A stretch of 64,000 nt of DNA from Labrenzia sp. OB1 (GTDB taxonomy: Bacteria > Pseudomonadota > Alphaproteobacteria > Rhizobiales > Stappiaceae). Under the pieces are notes generated by a model. It was given only the letters and a program-made list of their open reading frames with translations, had not been told where the DNA came from and ran no database searches. Within the stretch, counting starts at the first letter, position 1. Each line of letters begins with the position of its first letter. The position numbers were made by a program, and so were the translations under genes. Of the stretch, positions 44,732-53,611 are shown in pieces. The DNA is taken from contig NZ_JSEP01000001.1 in NCBI RefSeq assembly GCF_001624695.1, forward strand, positions 368,079 to 432,078, read 5' to 3'.

Positions 44732-46099
44732 TTATTTAAGGGCGTCCCAGCTTTTCTGGATCTCGCTGGCGACCGCCTGGGCGTCCTTGCCGCCGGTATA
44801 GTCGACCATGCCGGTCCAGAAGGTGCCCGCGCCGACACCGCCCGGCATCAGGTCGGAGCCGTCAAAGCGGAAGGTGCTGGCATTGACGAGGATCTCCCCC
44901 TGACCGCGCAGCGTGTCGTCCTTGTAGGCCGCCGGGTTGACACCCTTGTGCGGGGTCAGGAAGCCGGTCTGCGCCATCATCACTTCATGCGCGATCGGCA
45001 GCTCGAAGAACTTCATCAGTTCGCTGGTCGCGTCGGACGGGTTGGTGATCGCCATCAGCGTGCCACCGCCCAGAACCGGGCTGCCGAGATCCTTCTCGGC
45101 ATAGGCCGGGAAGTAGAAGAAGTCGACATCCGTGCCGAATTCCACGTCATCCGGGAAGAAGGCCGGGACAAAGGACGCCTGGCGGTGCAGGTAGCACTGC
45201 GGCGGCGAGGAGAACAGGCCCTTCGGGCTGTCGCGGAAGTCGGTCGAGGCCACCGCGCCGGCACCGCCGGCTACCTTGGCATCGTCACGGGCGAACCAGC
45301 CGAATTCCTCGATCGCGGCGACAACGCGAGGATCGTCGAACGGGATCTCGTTCTTGGTCCATTGGTCATAGACGTCGGCCGGCTGGGTGCGCAGCATCAG
45401 GTCCTCGACCCAGTCGGTTGCCGGCCAGCCGGTGGCGGCGCCCGATCCCAGACCGATACACCACGGCGTTTCACCCTCGGCGACGATCTGCTCGGTGAGC
45501 GCCTTCAGGCCTTCCATCGTGGCCGGGACTTCATAGCCTGCGTCCTCGAAGTTTTCCGGCACGTACCAGACCAGGCTCTTGACGTTGACGTTGTAGAAGA
45601 AACCGAACAGCTGGTCGTTGCCGTCCTTGTCCTCGTATGTGCCGAGATCGACCCAGCTGTCGCCGGCGCCGTAATTGTTGGCGACCCAGTCGGCCATGCC
45701 TTCCGGCAGAGGCAGCAGCAGGCCGCGCGCAGCCATGTCTGATGCCAGGCCGGGCTGCGGGAACACGGCGATGTTCGGCGCCGCGCCGGCTTCGGCGTCA
45801 ATGACGATCTGCTGTTCGAAGGAGTCGGACCCGGTGTAGATCACTTCCGCGCCGGTGGCTTCGGAGAAATAGGCCAGGACATTGCGGAAATAGCCGTCTT
45901 CCGGCTGCAGCCACGGACCGGCGATGGTCACTGTCTGACCCTTGAGGTCAGGCGCGCTTTCCGCCCAGTTGTTGTAGCTGTCCCAGGTGAACGGGCCTTC
46001 ACCCGGAGCGAATTTCAGGTCGGCCGCAAGAGCGGTGCTCATGCTGAAGCCGACGCCCAGCGCCAAACCGGCGGCACAGGCCATCAAACGTGATTTCAT
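44732..46099 (-). CDS. aglE: Alpha-glucoside ABC transporter substrate-binding protein (AglE-like)
   Basis: This 455-aa periplasmic protein has a signal peptide of about 25 residues ending ALA. The mature chain resembles AglE: LKGQTVTIAGPWLQPEDGYF, a WCIGLGSGAATGWPATDWVED block and the C-terminal GVGAGTFWTGMVDYTGG. AglE binds sucrose, maltose, trehalose and related alpha-glucosides in rhizobia. It is the first gene of the minus-strand agl-like operon and is divergent from a LacI regulator, as in Sinorhizobium. No alpha-glucosidase (aglA) gene is present in the operon. Confidence 0.87.
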   Translation of the reverse strand: MKSRLMACAAGLALGVGFSMSTALAADLKFAPGEGPFTWDSYNNWAESAPDLKGQTVTIAGPWLQPEDGYFRNVLAYFSEATGAEVIYTGSDSFEQQIVIDAEAGAAPNIAVFPQPGLASDMAARGLLLPLPEGMADWVANNYGAGDSWVDLGTYEDKDGNDQLFGFFYNVNVKSLVWYVPENFEDAGYEVPATMEGLKALTEQIVAEGETPWCIGLGSGAATGWPATDWVEDLMLRTQPADVYDQWTKNEIPFDDPRVVAAIEEFGWFARDDAKVAGGAGAVASTDFRDSPKGLFSSPPQCYLHRQASFVPAFFPDDVEFGTDVDFFYFPAYAEKDLGSPVLGGGTLMAITNPSDATSELMKFFELPIAHEVMMAQTGFLTPHKGVNPAAYKDDTLRGQGEILVNASTFRFDGSDLMPGGVGAGTFWTGMVDYTGGKDAQAVASEIQKSWDALK

Positions 46100-46215
46100 G
46101 TCTATCCTCCCAGATTGTCCCTATGCTGGGACACTCGATCTAAAGTGGCACACCTAACCGGCTGCCAGCAATACCTGCAAATATATTCAAGGCAGGTATT
46201 CTCCCGGTACCGGCC

Positions 46216-46233
46216 ATCCAAACCGCTTTGGAT
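46216..46233. promoter_or_regulatory. Putative LacI-family operator (AglE-regulator gap)
   Basis: ATCCAAACCGCTTTGGAT has perfect 7-base arms (ATCCAAA/TTTGGAT) around CCGC. It lies in the 250-bp divergent gap, about 117 bp from the AglE-like start and 117 bp from the LacI start, where one repressor could control both. Confidence 0.5.
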
Positions 46234-46323
46234 TTAGCTCACACCATGTCGTTACGCTTCGGCCTTGTCAAGCAGACAACTGACGAATTAGTGTTGCATT
46301 TCAATAGAAGCCTGTCGGGAGGG

Positions 46324-46338
46324 ACGCTTTCAAAGCGT
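46324..46338. promoter_or_regulatory. Second palindrome just before the LacI-type gene
   Basis: ACGCTTTCAAAGCGT is a perfect odd palindrome (7-base arms) that lies 12 bases before the ATG of the LacI-family gene. It shares the core GCTTT with the first palindrome and may be an autoregulatory operator. It also spans the expected ribosome-site region. Confidence 0.4.
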
Positions 46339-46349
46339 TTTGGAAAAAT

Positions 46350-47414
46350 ATGGCCAAAGGTGTAAACCTTAAGGAATTGTCACATCGGTTGAACTTGTCA
46401 CAGACGACAGTCAGCCGCGCCTTGAACGGCTATCCGGAAGTCAGCGCCGAAACACGGCGGCGTGTCGCCGAAATGGCGGACCAGCTGGGCTATGCGCCCA
46501 ACAGCCAGGCAAGACGCCTTGCGACCGGCCGGTCCATGGCGATCGGCCACGTCATACCGCGTTCAATCCATGAAATGATGAACCCGATCTTTCTGGAGTT
46601 CATCGCGGGAGCGGGCGAGACCTATTCCAAGCACGGATATGACATGATGCTTTCTGTCGTCGATGACGCATATGAGGAAGACGCCTACCGGCAGATCGCC
46701 TCGCGCAAGAAAGCGGACGGAGTGATCGTTCACGGCCCCGCCAACGACGAGCGCAGGCACCTGCTGTTGAAGAAACTCAACCTGCCGTTCGTCGTGCACG
46801 GACGCATTCCGGGCGCCGAGACGGAGACTTCCTGGATCGACATGAACAACCGCAGGGCCTTCGAACGGGCGACCAATCTGCTGCTGGACCTCGGACACAC
46901 CCGGATCGCCCTTCTAAATGGTCTGGAGCATATGGACTTCGCCCATCGGCGCCGCAGAGGTTTCGAGGACGCCTTGGCAGCCAGAGGGCTATCACCGGAC
47001 CCTGCCCTCTTGCGCAGTGCCGACATGACCGAACCCTATGGCTGCGAAAATGCACTGGCGATGCTCGGCGGAGACAATCCGCCGACGGCGTTCCTGGTCT
47101 CCTCGATGATTTCGGCCATCGGAGTTGCCCGTGGCATCGGTCAAATGGGCTTGAAGACCGGCAAGGACGTTTCCATCATCACCCACGACGATGCACTGTC
47201 CTTTCTGCCCAATAGCGGCGAGGTCCCGATCTTCACCTGTACGCGTTCTTCCGTCCGCTATGCGGGACAGAAGGCGGCGGAACTGCTGCTGGCGATGATT
47301 ACCGATCCGGCCAGCGAACCCGCCTCCCTGCATATGGACGCGGAACTGATCATCGGACAATCGACCGGCCCCGCTCCGGCAAGGGAAAGTCAGAACATCG
47401 CGGCGGAGAATTGA
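46350..47414 (+). CDS. aglR: LacI-family regulator (AglR-like)
   Basis: This 354-aa repressor has the LacI helix-turn-helix in the first 30 residues (NLKELSHRLNLSQTTVSRALNG) and the hinge sequence NSQARRLATGRS. A periplasmic-binding-protein-like effector domain follows (about 60-335). It is divergent from the alpha-glucoside binding-protein gene, with two palindromes in the shared gap. By position it should be the AglR equivalent; the effector is inferred. Confidence 0.85.
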   Translation: MAKGVNLKELSHRLNLSQTTVSRALNGYPEVSAETRRRVAEMADQLGYAPNSQARRLATGRSMAIGHVIPRSIHEMMNPIFLEFIAGAGETYSKHGYDMMLSVVDDAYEEDAYRQIASRKKADGVIVHGPANDERRHLLLKKLNLPFVVHGRIPGAETETSWIDMNNRRAFERATNLLLDLGHTRIALLNGLEHMDFAHRRRRGFEDALAARGLSPDPALLRSADMTEPYGCENALAMLGGDNPPTAFLVSSMISAIGVARGIGQMGLKTGKDVSIITHDDALSFLPNSGEVPIFTCTRSSVRYAGQKAAELLLAMITDPASEPASLHMDAELIIGQSTGPAPARESQNIAAEN

Positions 47415-47424
47415 AGACAGGCGC

Positions 47425-48108
47425 CTACACGTGGGTCAGACCACAGGTTTCCAGAACATGTTGCATTGTGGCAAGGCCAGCCAGCCGATGTTCCCTGGCA
47501 ATTGCCGCGGCTTTGTCCTGATTGCCGGCACGGATCGCCTCATACAGTTCCCGATGATCGTCTGAATTGGCAGCCGGCCCCTTGTTGAGCCGCAGCAGAA
47601 CGATGTCCGCACGGAAAACCTGATTGAGAAGGCTGGAGATCATTTCGTCGAGCCGCACATTCCCGCCGCTTCGGACGATAAGCCGGTGAAAGCGATCGTC
47701 CAGCACCGCCCAGTTTTCCATGTCACCACCTGCAAGAGCATTCTCCGCGGCGATAACCGCCTCTTCGATAATGCCCAGCGCCCGATCGCTACGCTCTCCC
47801 TTTGCGACTTCACCCGCGGCAATAGCCTCAAGAGCGGCAAGGATCTCGAAGACCTCGCGGATGTCCTGTTGCGAAATGGCGAGGACCTTGGCGCCGCGCC
47901 GCGGAATGAGATCGACAAGCCGCTCTGCCTCCAGACGGATCAGGGCCTCACGCACAGGAGTCCGGCTCATTCCGAGCCGATCTGCGATATCTGGTTCAGG
48001 CGCCTGAAAGCCCGGCGGAAGTCTTCCGGCCAGAATATCGGCCTTCAAGCGCGCATAGGCTTTGTCGACCCGCGTGGATTTGTCTTTCAATGGCATTGCG
48101 GAAAGCAC
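47425..48108 (-). CDS. GntR-family regulator (FadR/FCD subfamily)
   Basis: This 227-aa protein has the N-terminal GntR winged helix (about residues 15-80; DIADRLGMSRTPVREALIRLEAE) and a C-terminal FCD domain (about 90-215) with the metal-site residues in AVLDDRFHRLIV and the late DDHRELYEAIRAGN. GTG at 48108, with GGAG four bases before it, or the ATG at 48096 could be the start. It is convergent with the LacI gene and divergent from the metal importer across 381 bp. Its target is unknown. Confidence 0.86.
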   Translation of the reverse strand: MLSAMPLKDKSTRVDKAYARLKADILAGRLPPGFQAPEPDIADRLGMSRTPVREALIRLEAERLVDLIPRRGAKVLAISQQDIREVFEILAALEAIAAGEVAKGERSDRALGIIEEAVIAAENALAGGDMENWAVLDDRFHRLIVRSGGNVRLDEMISSLLNQVFRADIVLLRLNKGPAANSDDHRELYEAIRAGNQDKAAAIAREHRLAGLATMQHVLETCGLTHV

Positions 48109-48489
48109 CCGGCTCCTACCTGTGTCACAATGAATTTCGCTGGCCCGTCACCAATTGCGGGCTGCGGTGTTGTTTTGAAAGCAAATCAATTCAGCTCGGA
48201 TAATTTTATCGCTTCAATTTTAGCCAAAACTTCAACCTTGCGGCAAAGCCCGCATGGCCAAGATCGCGAGCAAATAGTTACTCAATTGATATCGCACACA
48301 AATATGGTTTTTAGCCGGCGGTAATTTATTGTTAAAAATAACGAGCAAATCCTGGGAGAAGCCCGTCTGAACGCCTTGGCATCGCTGCGGCTGACCAACA
48401 CCACAAGCAGTTCTTGCAAATCATTCTTAAAAGCATTATTGTTGCAAATAACTCGCAAAAGCAAATTCAACAGGAGACCTGTCAAGGCC
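48109..48489. promoter_or_regulatory. A+T-rich divergent region with six GCAAAT repeats
   Basis: The motif GCAAAT occurs at 48181, 48270, 48345, 48416, 48444 and 48461, all on the plus strand. Two are preceded by TT (TTGCAAAT at 48414 and 48442, exactly 28 bp apart), and the second continues to CTCGCAAAA, giving a TTGC/GCAA dyad. Repeated sites of this kind before a Sit/Tro-type importer suggest a metal-responsive repressor such as Mur/Fur or MntR. The assignment is inferred. No gene is evident. Confidence 0.45.
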
Positions 48490-49482
48490 ATGTTCAACCG
48501 AATTTTCGACGCCCGCAGCATCCGGTTCTCCTCCACAGTTCTCGGAGTGCTTGTTTCAACTCTGCTGATTTTCACCAGCCCGCCGTCCGCACGGGCCGAT
48601 CAGTTGAACATTGTCGCCACCACCGGCATGATCGCGGATGCTGCGGCGAAAATCGGCGGCGACAGCGTTGCCGTTAAGGCGTTGATGGGTCCGGGTGTCG
48701 ATCCGCACGCCTACCGTCAGACCCGCTCCGACATCGTCGCCATGACCAAAGCGGATCTGATCCTGTGGCACGGCTTGTATCTCGAAGCCCAGATGGAAGA
48801 TTTCTTCCGCAAGCTCGACAAGTCGCGCAATGTTGTCGCGGTCGCCGAGGCCATGCCTGAGGATCAATTGATTGCCCATGACGTTTACGCCAACAAATAC
48901 GATCCCCATGTATGGATGGATCCGGGCAGGTGGCGCTATGTCGCCAAAGCCATCCGCGACGCCATGATCGAGACCCTGCCCGAACGCAAGGCAGTGTTCG
49001 AGGCCAACACGGCCGCCTACCTTCAGGAAATCGCCGCATTGGACACGTTCGCAGCCGAGGTGCTGGCGACGGTTCCGGCAGACAGCCGGGTGCTGGTATC
49101 CGCGCATGACGCCTTCAACTATTTTGGCGACGCCTATGATTTCGACGTGATCGGCATTCAAGGTATCTCGACCCAGAGCGAAGCCGGCCTGCACCGGGTG
49201 GCTGAACTGGTCGATCTGCTGGTCGAGCGCAAGATCAGGGCGGTCTTCGTGGAATCCTCAGTCTCCGACCGGAGTGTCAGGGCCCTGATCGAGGGCGCGG
49301 CAGCCAGGGGGCACGAGATCGTCATAGGCGGCTCACTCTATTCCGACGCCATGGGCGAACCGGGGACCTATGAAGGAACCTATCTCGGCATGATCGATCA
49401 CAACGTCACCACGATCTCGCGCGCCCTCGGCGGCAACGCCCCCCAAAAGGGCCGCCTCGGCCAACTGGCAGTAACAATGTGA
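48490..49482 (+). CDS. Metal ABC transporter substrate-binding protein (TroA/SitA type)
   Basis: This 330-aa cluster A-I binding protein has a signal peptide of about 36 residues. The four expected metal ligands can be placed: His73 (DPHAY), His140 (YDPHVW), His206 (SAHDAFNYF) and Asp286 (SLYSDAMG). A His in the third position is the TroA/ZnuA pattern; manganese-specific PsaA has Glu there. The His-rich loop of zinc-type ZnuA is absent. With two permease genes downstream, a Mn/Zn/Fe importer of Sit/Tro type is most likely; the metal is not fixed. The ATG at 48490 is preferred, with AGGAGA upstream. Confidence 0.88.
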   Translation: MFNRIFDARSIRFSSTVLGVLVSTLLIFTSPPSARADQLNIVATTGMIADAAAKIGGDSVAVKALMGPGVDPHAYRQTRSDIVAMTKADLILWHGLYLEAQMEDFFRKLDKSRNVVAVAEAMPEDQLIAHDVYANKYDPHVWMDPGRWRYVAKAIRDAMIETLPERKAVFEANTAAYLQEIAALDTFAAEVLATVPADSRVLVSAHDAFNYFGDAYDFDVIGIQGISTQSEAGLHRVAELVDLLVERKIRAVFVESSVSDRSVRALIEGAAARGHEIVIGGSLYSDAMGEPGTYEGTYLGMIDHNVTTISRALGGNAPQKGRLGQLAVTM

Positions 49483-50309
49483 TGACCACAAACACACTCC
49501 CGGCGCTGGAACTCGCGGCAAGCGACGGCCACACCGGCGACATGAACAGGGACACAGGACTTGCCGCCAGCGCGCTGGCGGTCAGGGGGCTGACTGTCTC
49601 CTACGGAACCAAGCCGGCGGTGTTTTCCATCGATGCCACCGTGCCGAAAGCCAGCATGACCGCGATTGTCGGCCCCAACGGCGCTGGAAAATCGACCTTC
49701 CTGAAAGCCGTGCTCGGCATCATTCCGCGCCTCTCCGGCGCTGCCTATGTCGACGGAAAACCGCTTGAGACCATGCGTAGGGCAATTGCCTATGTGCCCC
49801 AGCGCGCCTCCGTTGACTGGGATTTCCCGACGCGTGTGCGCGATGTTGTCACCATGGGCCAGTTCCGCAGTCTGGGGCTGCTCGGCTTCATCCGCCCGGC
49901 GCACAGGAAAAAGACGCTCGAATGCCTGGAACGGGTCGGCATGGCGGACTTTGCCGACCGGCAGATCGGCCAACTCTCCGGCGGTCAGCAGCAGAGGGTC
50001 TTCCTTGCCCGCGCCCTTGCCCAGGATGCCGGTCTCTACCTGCTGGACGAGCCCTTCGCGGGAGTCGATGCGGCCACCGAAAAAGCCATCATCGACGTTC
50101 TCAAGGGTCTGAAAGCAGAGGGCAAGACCGTGGTCTGTGTACACCACGACCTTGCAACGGTGAGTGATTATTTCGACCACGTCCTGATGCTGAACATCCG
50201 CAAGATCGCCGAAGGTCCGGTCACCACCACTTTCACGGGCCCGATGCTGCAGGAAACCTATGGCGGACGGCTGGCGACAACGCATATCGATCAGCTCAAG
50301 CTGGATTAG
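49482..50309 (+). CDS. Metal ABC transporter ATPase (SitB/TroB type)
   Basis: This 275-aa ATPase has Walker [11 protein letters not shown], the signature LSGGQQQRVFLARAL, Walker B LYLLDEPFAGVD and the downstream His in VCVHHDL. YVPQRASVDWDFP is the Q-loop phrase typical of metal-type ABC ATPases. The ATG overlaps the last base of the preceding stop; a GTG one codon earlier is also possible. It ends 6 bp before the first permease gene. Confidence 0.9.
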   Translation: MTTNTLPALELAASDGHTGDMNRDTGLAASALAVRGLTVSYGTKPAVFSIDATVPKASMTAIVGPNGAGKSTFLKAVLGIIPRLSGAAYVDGKPLETMRRAIAYVPQRASVDWDFPTRVRDVVTMGQFRSLGLLGFIRPAHRKKTLECLERVGMADFADRQIGQLSGGQQQRVFLARALAQDAGLYLLDEPFAGVDAATEKAIIDVLKGLKAEGKTVVCVHHDLATVSDYFDHVLMLNIRKIAEGPVTTTFTGPMLQETYGGRLATTHIDQLKLD

Positions 50310-50315
50310 ATCGTC

Positions 50316-51542
50316 ATGCTTTCCACGTTCCTCGATGCACTCACCCTGCAGGCCGGCTACAACGCCGCGCTGGTTGCCGTCGGCGCAACATTGCTGGGCG
50401 TCGCGGGCGGCTGTGCCGGCTGTTTCCTGTTCCTGCGCAAACGCACTCTTGTCAGCGACGCGGTTGCCCACGCAACGCTGCCCGGCGTCTGCATCGCCTT
50501 CATCCTGATGGTGTTTCTCGGCGGCGATGGCCGCAACCTCGTTGGCCTGCTCATCGGGTCCGCGGCAACCGCCGGACTTGGCTTGCTGACCGTGGACTGG
50601 ATTACCCGCAAGACACGGCTCAGCGAAGACGCGGCGATCGGGGCGGTCCTGTCGGTCTTCTTCGGCCTTGGCGTCGTTCTCCTGACTGTCATCCAGACCC
50701 TGTCGCACGGCAAGCAGGCGGGGCTTGAGGGATTTCTGCTCGGCTCAACGGCCGGCATGCTGTTTCAGGACGCGGTGATCATCGCCGTTGGCGGCGCCGT
50801 CTCGACGGCCATCATTCTGGTTCTGCGCCGTCCCATGACCCTGGTTGCCTTCGACCCCGAGTATGCCGGAGCCACCGGCGTGCCCGTCCGCTTTATCGAC
50901 ATTGCCATGATGAGCGTGGTGATGATGGTCACCGTCGTCGGGCTCAAGCTGGTCGGGCTGATCCTGATCGTCTCCTCCCTGATCATCCCATCGGTTTCCG
51001 CCCGGTTCTGGACGGACCGGTCGGACAGGCTACTGGTAATCGCCGCGGCCACGGGCGGGCTTGCCGGCTATCTGGGCACGGCCGTGTCGGCAACCGCTCC
51101 CAACCTGCCGACAGGGCCGATCATCGTTCTCGTCAACTTCGCGTTCTTTTCGATTTCCATGCTGCTGTCGCCGAAACGCGGCGTTCTCGCGGCGTTTCTC
51201 CGGCACAGGAAATTTCAGGTGGATGTGCATCTCCATCAGGGTCTGACATCTCTTGCCCGGGGAGAAGCAATCCGCGAGCCTCTGACCCGGAAGATGATGC
51301 GCAGCGCCGGTTACATCCGCGAGGATCTGGTCGCGACCGGCAAGGGCCGCGCAGCGGCGGCCAAGACCGTTCTCGACGAGGCCCGTTGGGCGAAGGCGCG
51401 GCAGATCATTCAGGACGAGGCAATCTTCGCCAGCTACGACGGCCTGACGCCGATCGAGGCGGTGCTCACACGCGACCAGATCAGGGACATCGACGCCGCG
51501 CTCGGCGCGCCGGCGCCCCTTGTCTCTCCGGCGGGAGGATAA
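50316..51542 (+). CDS. Metal ABC transporter permease (SitC/TroC type) with long C-terminal extension
   Basis: This 408-aa protein has an ABC-3 family membrane core of about 290 residues with LVSDAVAHATLPGVCIAF, the EYAGATGVPV loop and late VGLKLVGLILIVSSLIIPSV. Beyond it lies a soluble tail of about 115 residues with a winged-helix look: LTRKMMRSAGYIREDLVATG, then ARWAKARQIIQDEA and GLTPIEAVLTRDQIRDIDAAL. Such tails resemble part of DtxR/MntR-type metalloregulators. The second permease of the operon lacks it. The tail may sense metal and gate transport; that is inferred. Confidence 0.88.
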   Translation: MLSTFLDALTLQAGYNAALVAVGATLLGVAGGCAGCFLFLRKRTLVSDAVAHATLPGVCIAFILMVFLGGDGRNLVGLLIGSAATAGLGLLTVDWITRKTRLSEDAAIGAVLSVFFGLGVVLLTVIQTLSHGKQAGLEGFLLGSTAGMLFQDAVIIAVGGAVSTAIILVLRRPMTLVAFDPEYAGATGVPVRFIDIAMMSVVMMVTVVGLKLVGLILIVSSLIIPSVSARFWTDRSDRLLVIAAATGGLAGYLGTAVSATAPNLPTGPIIVLVNFAFFSISMLLSPKRGVLAAFLRHRKFQVDVHLHQGLTSLARGEAIREPLTRKMMRSAGYIREDLVATGKGRAAAAKTVLDEARWAKARQIIQDEAIFASYDGLTPIEAVLTRDQIRDIDAALGAPAPLVSPAGG

Positions 51543-51546
51543 AGGG

Positions 51547-52470
51547 ATGGGCGCGGAATTCGTTCAATTGAGCCTTACACCGATCCTGATCGGCATCCTG
51601 GCGGCAATCGCCTGCGCGATCCCGGGCAACTTTCTGCTGCTGCGCAAGCAGGCCCTGATCGGCGATGCCATTTCTCATGTTGTCCTGCCCGGCATCGTCG
51701 CCGCCTTCCTCGTCACCGGAACCATCTCGACCTGGCCGATGATGCTCGGCGCCGCGGGGGCGGCGGTCGTCGCCGTGGTCATGATCGAGGCTATCCGCCG
51801 GCTTGGCCGCATCGAGACAGGCGCCGCCATGGGAGTGACCTTCACCACCCTTTTCGCCGCCGGGGTTCTGCTTCTGGAGCAGACCGACACCAGTTCGGTT
51901 CATCTGGATGTGGAACACGCGCTTTACGGCAATCTGGAAAGCCTTATCTGGCTGTCGGCGACCGGTTGGACCTCCCTCTGGGATCCAGCGGCTCTGGCGG
52001 ACCTGCCGCCGGAATTGACACGCATGGCGGTGACGACCCTCGTCATTGCCCTGCTAACGGTCGTTTTCTGGCGGGCGCTCAAGATCTCCACATTCGACGA
52101 GGGTTACGCGAACTCCATCGGCATTCCGGTCAAGACCATCGGCTTCGCCCTCGTCATCGTTTCCGCCGTCGCGGCGGTCGCCGCCTTCGACGCAGTAGGC
52201 TCGATCATCGTCATCGCCATGTTCATCTGCCCGCCCGCAACGGCCCGCCTCATGACCAACCGGCTGGAACACCAGATCCTGTGGAGCATATTCTTCGGCG
52301 CGGGTTCAGCTGTCGCCGGCTACGTGCTGGCCGGCTACGGCCCTCTCTGGCTGGGCAGTTCCAACGCGGTGAGCGCCGCCGGAATGATCGCGACAGTCTC
52401 CGGACTCGTTCTGGGCGTCGCCTGCCTGTACGCACCGGCAAGGTCAAGAGTTACAGCGGCAGGGCACTAG
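51547..52470 (+). CDS. Metal ABC transporter permease (SitD/TroD type)
   Basis: This 307-aa ABC-3 family permease has eight or more hydrophobic segments, ALIGDAISHVVLPGIVAAF near the N-terminus and DEGYANSIGIPVKTIGF in the loop that meets the ATPase. The ATG at 51547 follows GGGAGGATAAAGGG, within the operon 4 bp after the first permease. It would form a heterodimer with that protein. A clear terminator follows. Confidence 0.9.
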   Translation: MGAEFVQLSLTPILIGILAAIACAIPGNFLLLRKQALIGDAISHVVLPGIVAAFLVTGTISTWPMMLGAAGAAVVAVVMIEAIRRLGRIETGAAMGVTFTTLFAAGVLLLEQTDTSSVHLDVEHALYGNLESLIWLSATGWTSLWDPAALADLPPELTRMAVTTLVIALLTVVFWRALKISTFDEGYANSIGIPVKTIGFALVIVSAVAAVAAFDAVGSIIVIAMFICPPATARLMTNRLEHQILWSIFFGAGSAVAGYVLAGYGPLWLGSSNAVSAAGMIATVSGLVLGVACLYAPARSRVTAAGH

Positions 52471-52494
52471 GGCGTAACAAACGGGCGCCACAAA

Positions 52495-52525
52495 AAAGCC
52501 CCGGAAGTGTCCCCGGGGCTTTTGC
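52495..52525 (+). terminator. Rho-independent terminator after the metal importer operon
   Basis: AAAGCCCCGG (52495-52504) pairs with CCGGGGCTTT (52513-52522), and the stem ends in TTTT with A-run on the other side. It separates the metal operon from the convergent betaine importer and may act on both strands. Confidence 0.85.
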
Positions 52526-52576
52526 GTTCCAGCTGCCTCCCGGCGCAAGGCCGGGTAGCGGAACCGGATACCGGCA

Positions 52577-53611
52577 TCAAAGTGTTGCCGGTGTTACCAT
52601 TGCACTGATCGTATCCTGCACATTCAGGACGCCGACCGGCCGGCCGTCACCGTTGACGACGCTCGCCTCGCCCAGACCGGTTTCGGCGAAGGTCTTGGCC
52701 GCCTCTTCCAGCATGATGCCGCTGGAGATCGTCAGGCCGCCTTCTTTCACGGTCCTGGTCTTGTCCATGACAGTATCCACCAGGATCACCCGTCCGCGGT
52801 TCACTTCCTTGACGAAGTCGGCGATGTACTGATCCGCAGGCCTCAGAACGATCTCCTGACCGGTCCCCTGCTGGATCACCGCACCGTCCCTGAGAATGGC
52901 GATCTTGTCGCCGAGACGCAGGGCTTCGTCCAGATCGTGAGTAATGAAGACGATGGTCTTGTGCAGTTCCTCCTGGAGATCCAGAAGCACGGTCTGCATG
53001 TCCATCCGGATCAGCGGATCGAGCGCGGAGAAGGCTTCATCCATCAGCAGGATGTCGGCATCGTTGGTCAACGCCCGGGCAAGCCCCACACGTTGCTGCA
53101 TTCCGCCGGAAAGCTGATTCGGATAATGATCCTCAAAACCTTCCAGCCCGACACGGGCAATCCAGCGTGCGGCCCGATTTTCCGCCTCTTTCATCGGCAC
53201 GCCCTGGATCTCCAGACCGTAAACGGTGTTTTTCATCACCGTGCGGTGTGGCAGAAGCGCGAATTTCTGGAACACCATCGCGGTCTTGTGCCGGCGGAAT
53301 TCCCGCAGTTCCTTCTGGGTCATCTTGCAGACGTCTTCGCTGCCGTAGAGAACCTCGCCGTCGGTCGGATCGATCAGCCGGTTGATATGCCGGATCAGGG
53401 TCGACTTTCCCGAACCGGACAAGCCCATCACCACCTCGATCTTGCCACCGGGCATGGAGATGTTGATGTCGTTCAGACCAAGAACATGGTTGAATTTTTC
53501 ATTCAGTTCGGCCTTGGACATGCCGTCCTTGACCTTCTGAACCATCTCCTTGCCGTTCGGTCCGAAGATTTTATAGAGATTCTTGATCTCTATGCCTGTT
53601 GCCTCACCCAT
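52577..53611 (-). CDS. proV: Glycine betaine/proline-type ABC transporter ATPase (ProV/OpuAA)
   Basis: This 344-aa ATPase has the ProV-specific N-terminal NLYKIFGPNG, Walker A GLSGSGKST, signature LSGGMQQRVGLARAL, Walker B ILLMDEAFSALDP and a C-terminal region of about 80 residues (VKEVNRGRVILV onward) that ends in a short CBS-like stretch. ProV usually carries a fuller CBS pair, so this one is shortened. The ATG at 53611 follows GGAGGTGGTCC and overlaps the permease gene by 8 bp; an upstream frame is rejected. Confidence 0.9.
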   Translation of the reverse strand: MGEATGIEIKNLYKIFGPNGKEMVQKVKDGMSKAELNEKFNHVLGLNDINISMPGGKIEVVMGLSGSGKSTLIRHINRLIDPTDGEVLYGSEDVCKMTQKELREFRRHKTAMVFQKFALLPHRTVMKNTVYGLEIQGVPMKEAENRAARWIARVGLEGFEDHYPNQLSGGMQQRVGLARALTNDADILLMDEAFSALDPLIRMDMQTVLLDLQEELHKTIVFITHDLDEALRLGDKIAILRDGAVIQQGTGQEIVLRPADQYIADFVKEVNRGRVILVDTVMDKTRTVKEGGLTISSGIMLEEAAKTFAETGLGEASVVNGDGRPVGVLNVQDTISAMVTPATL

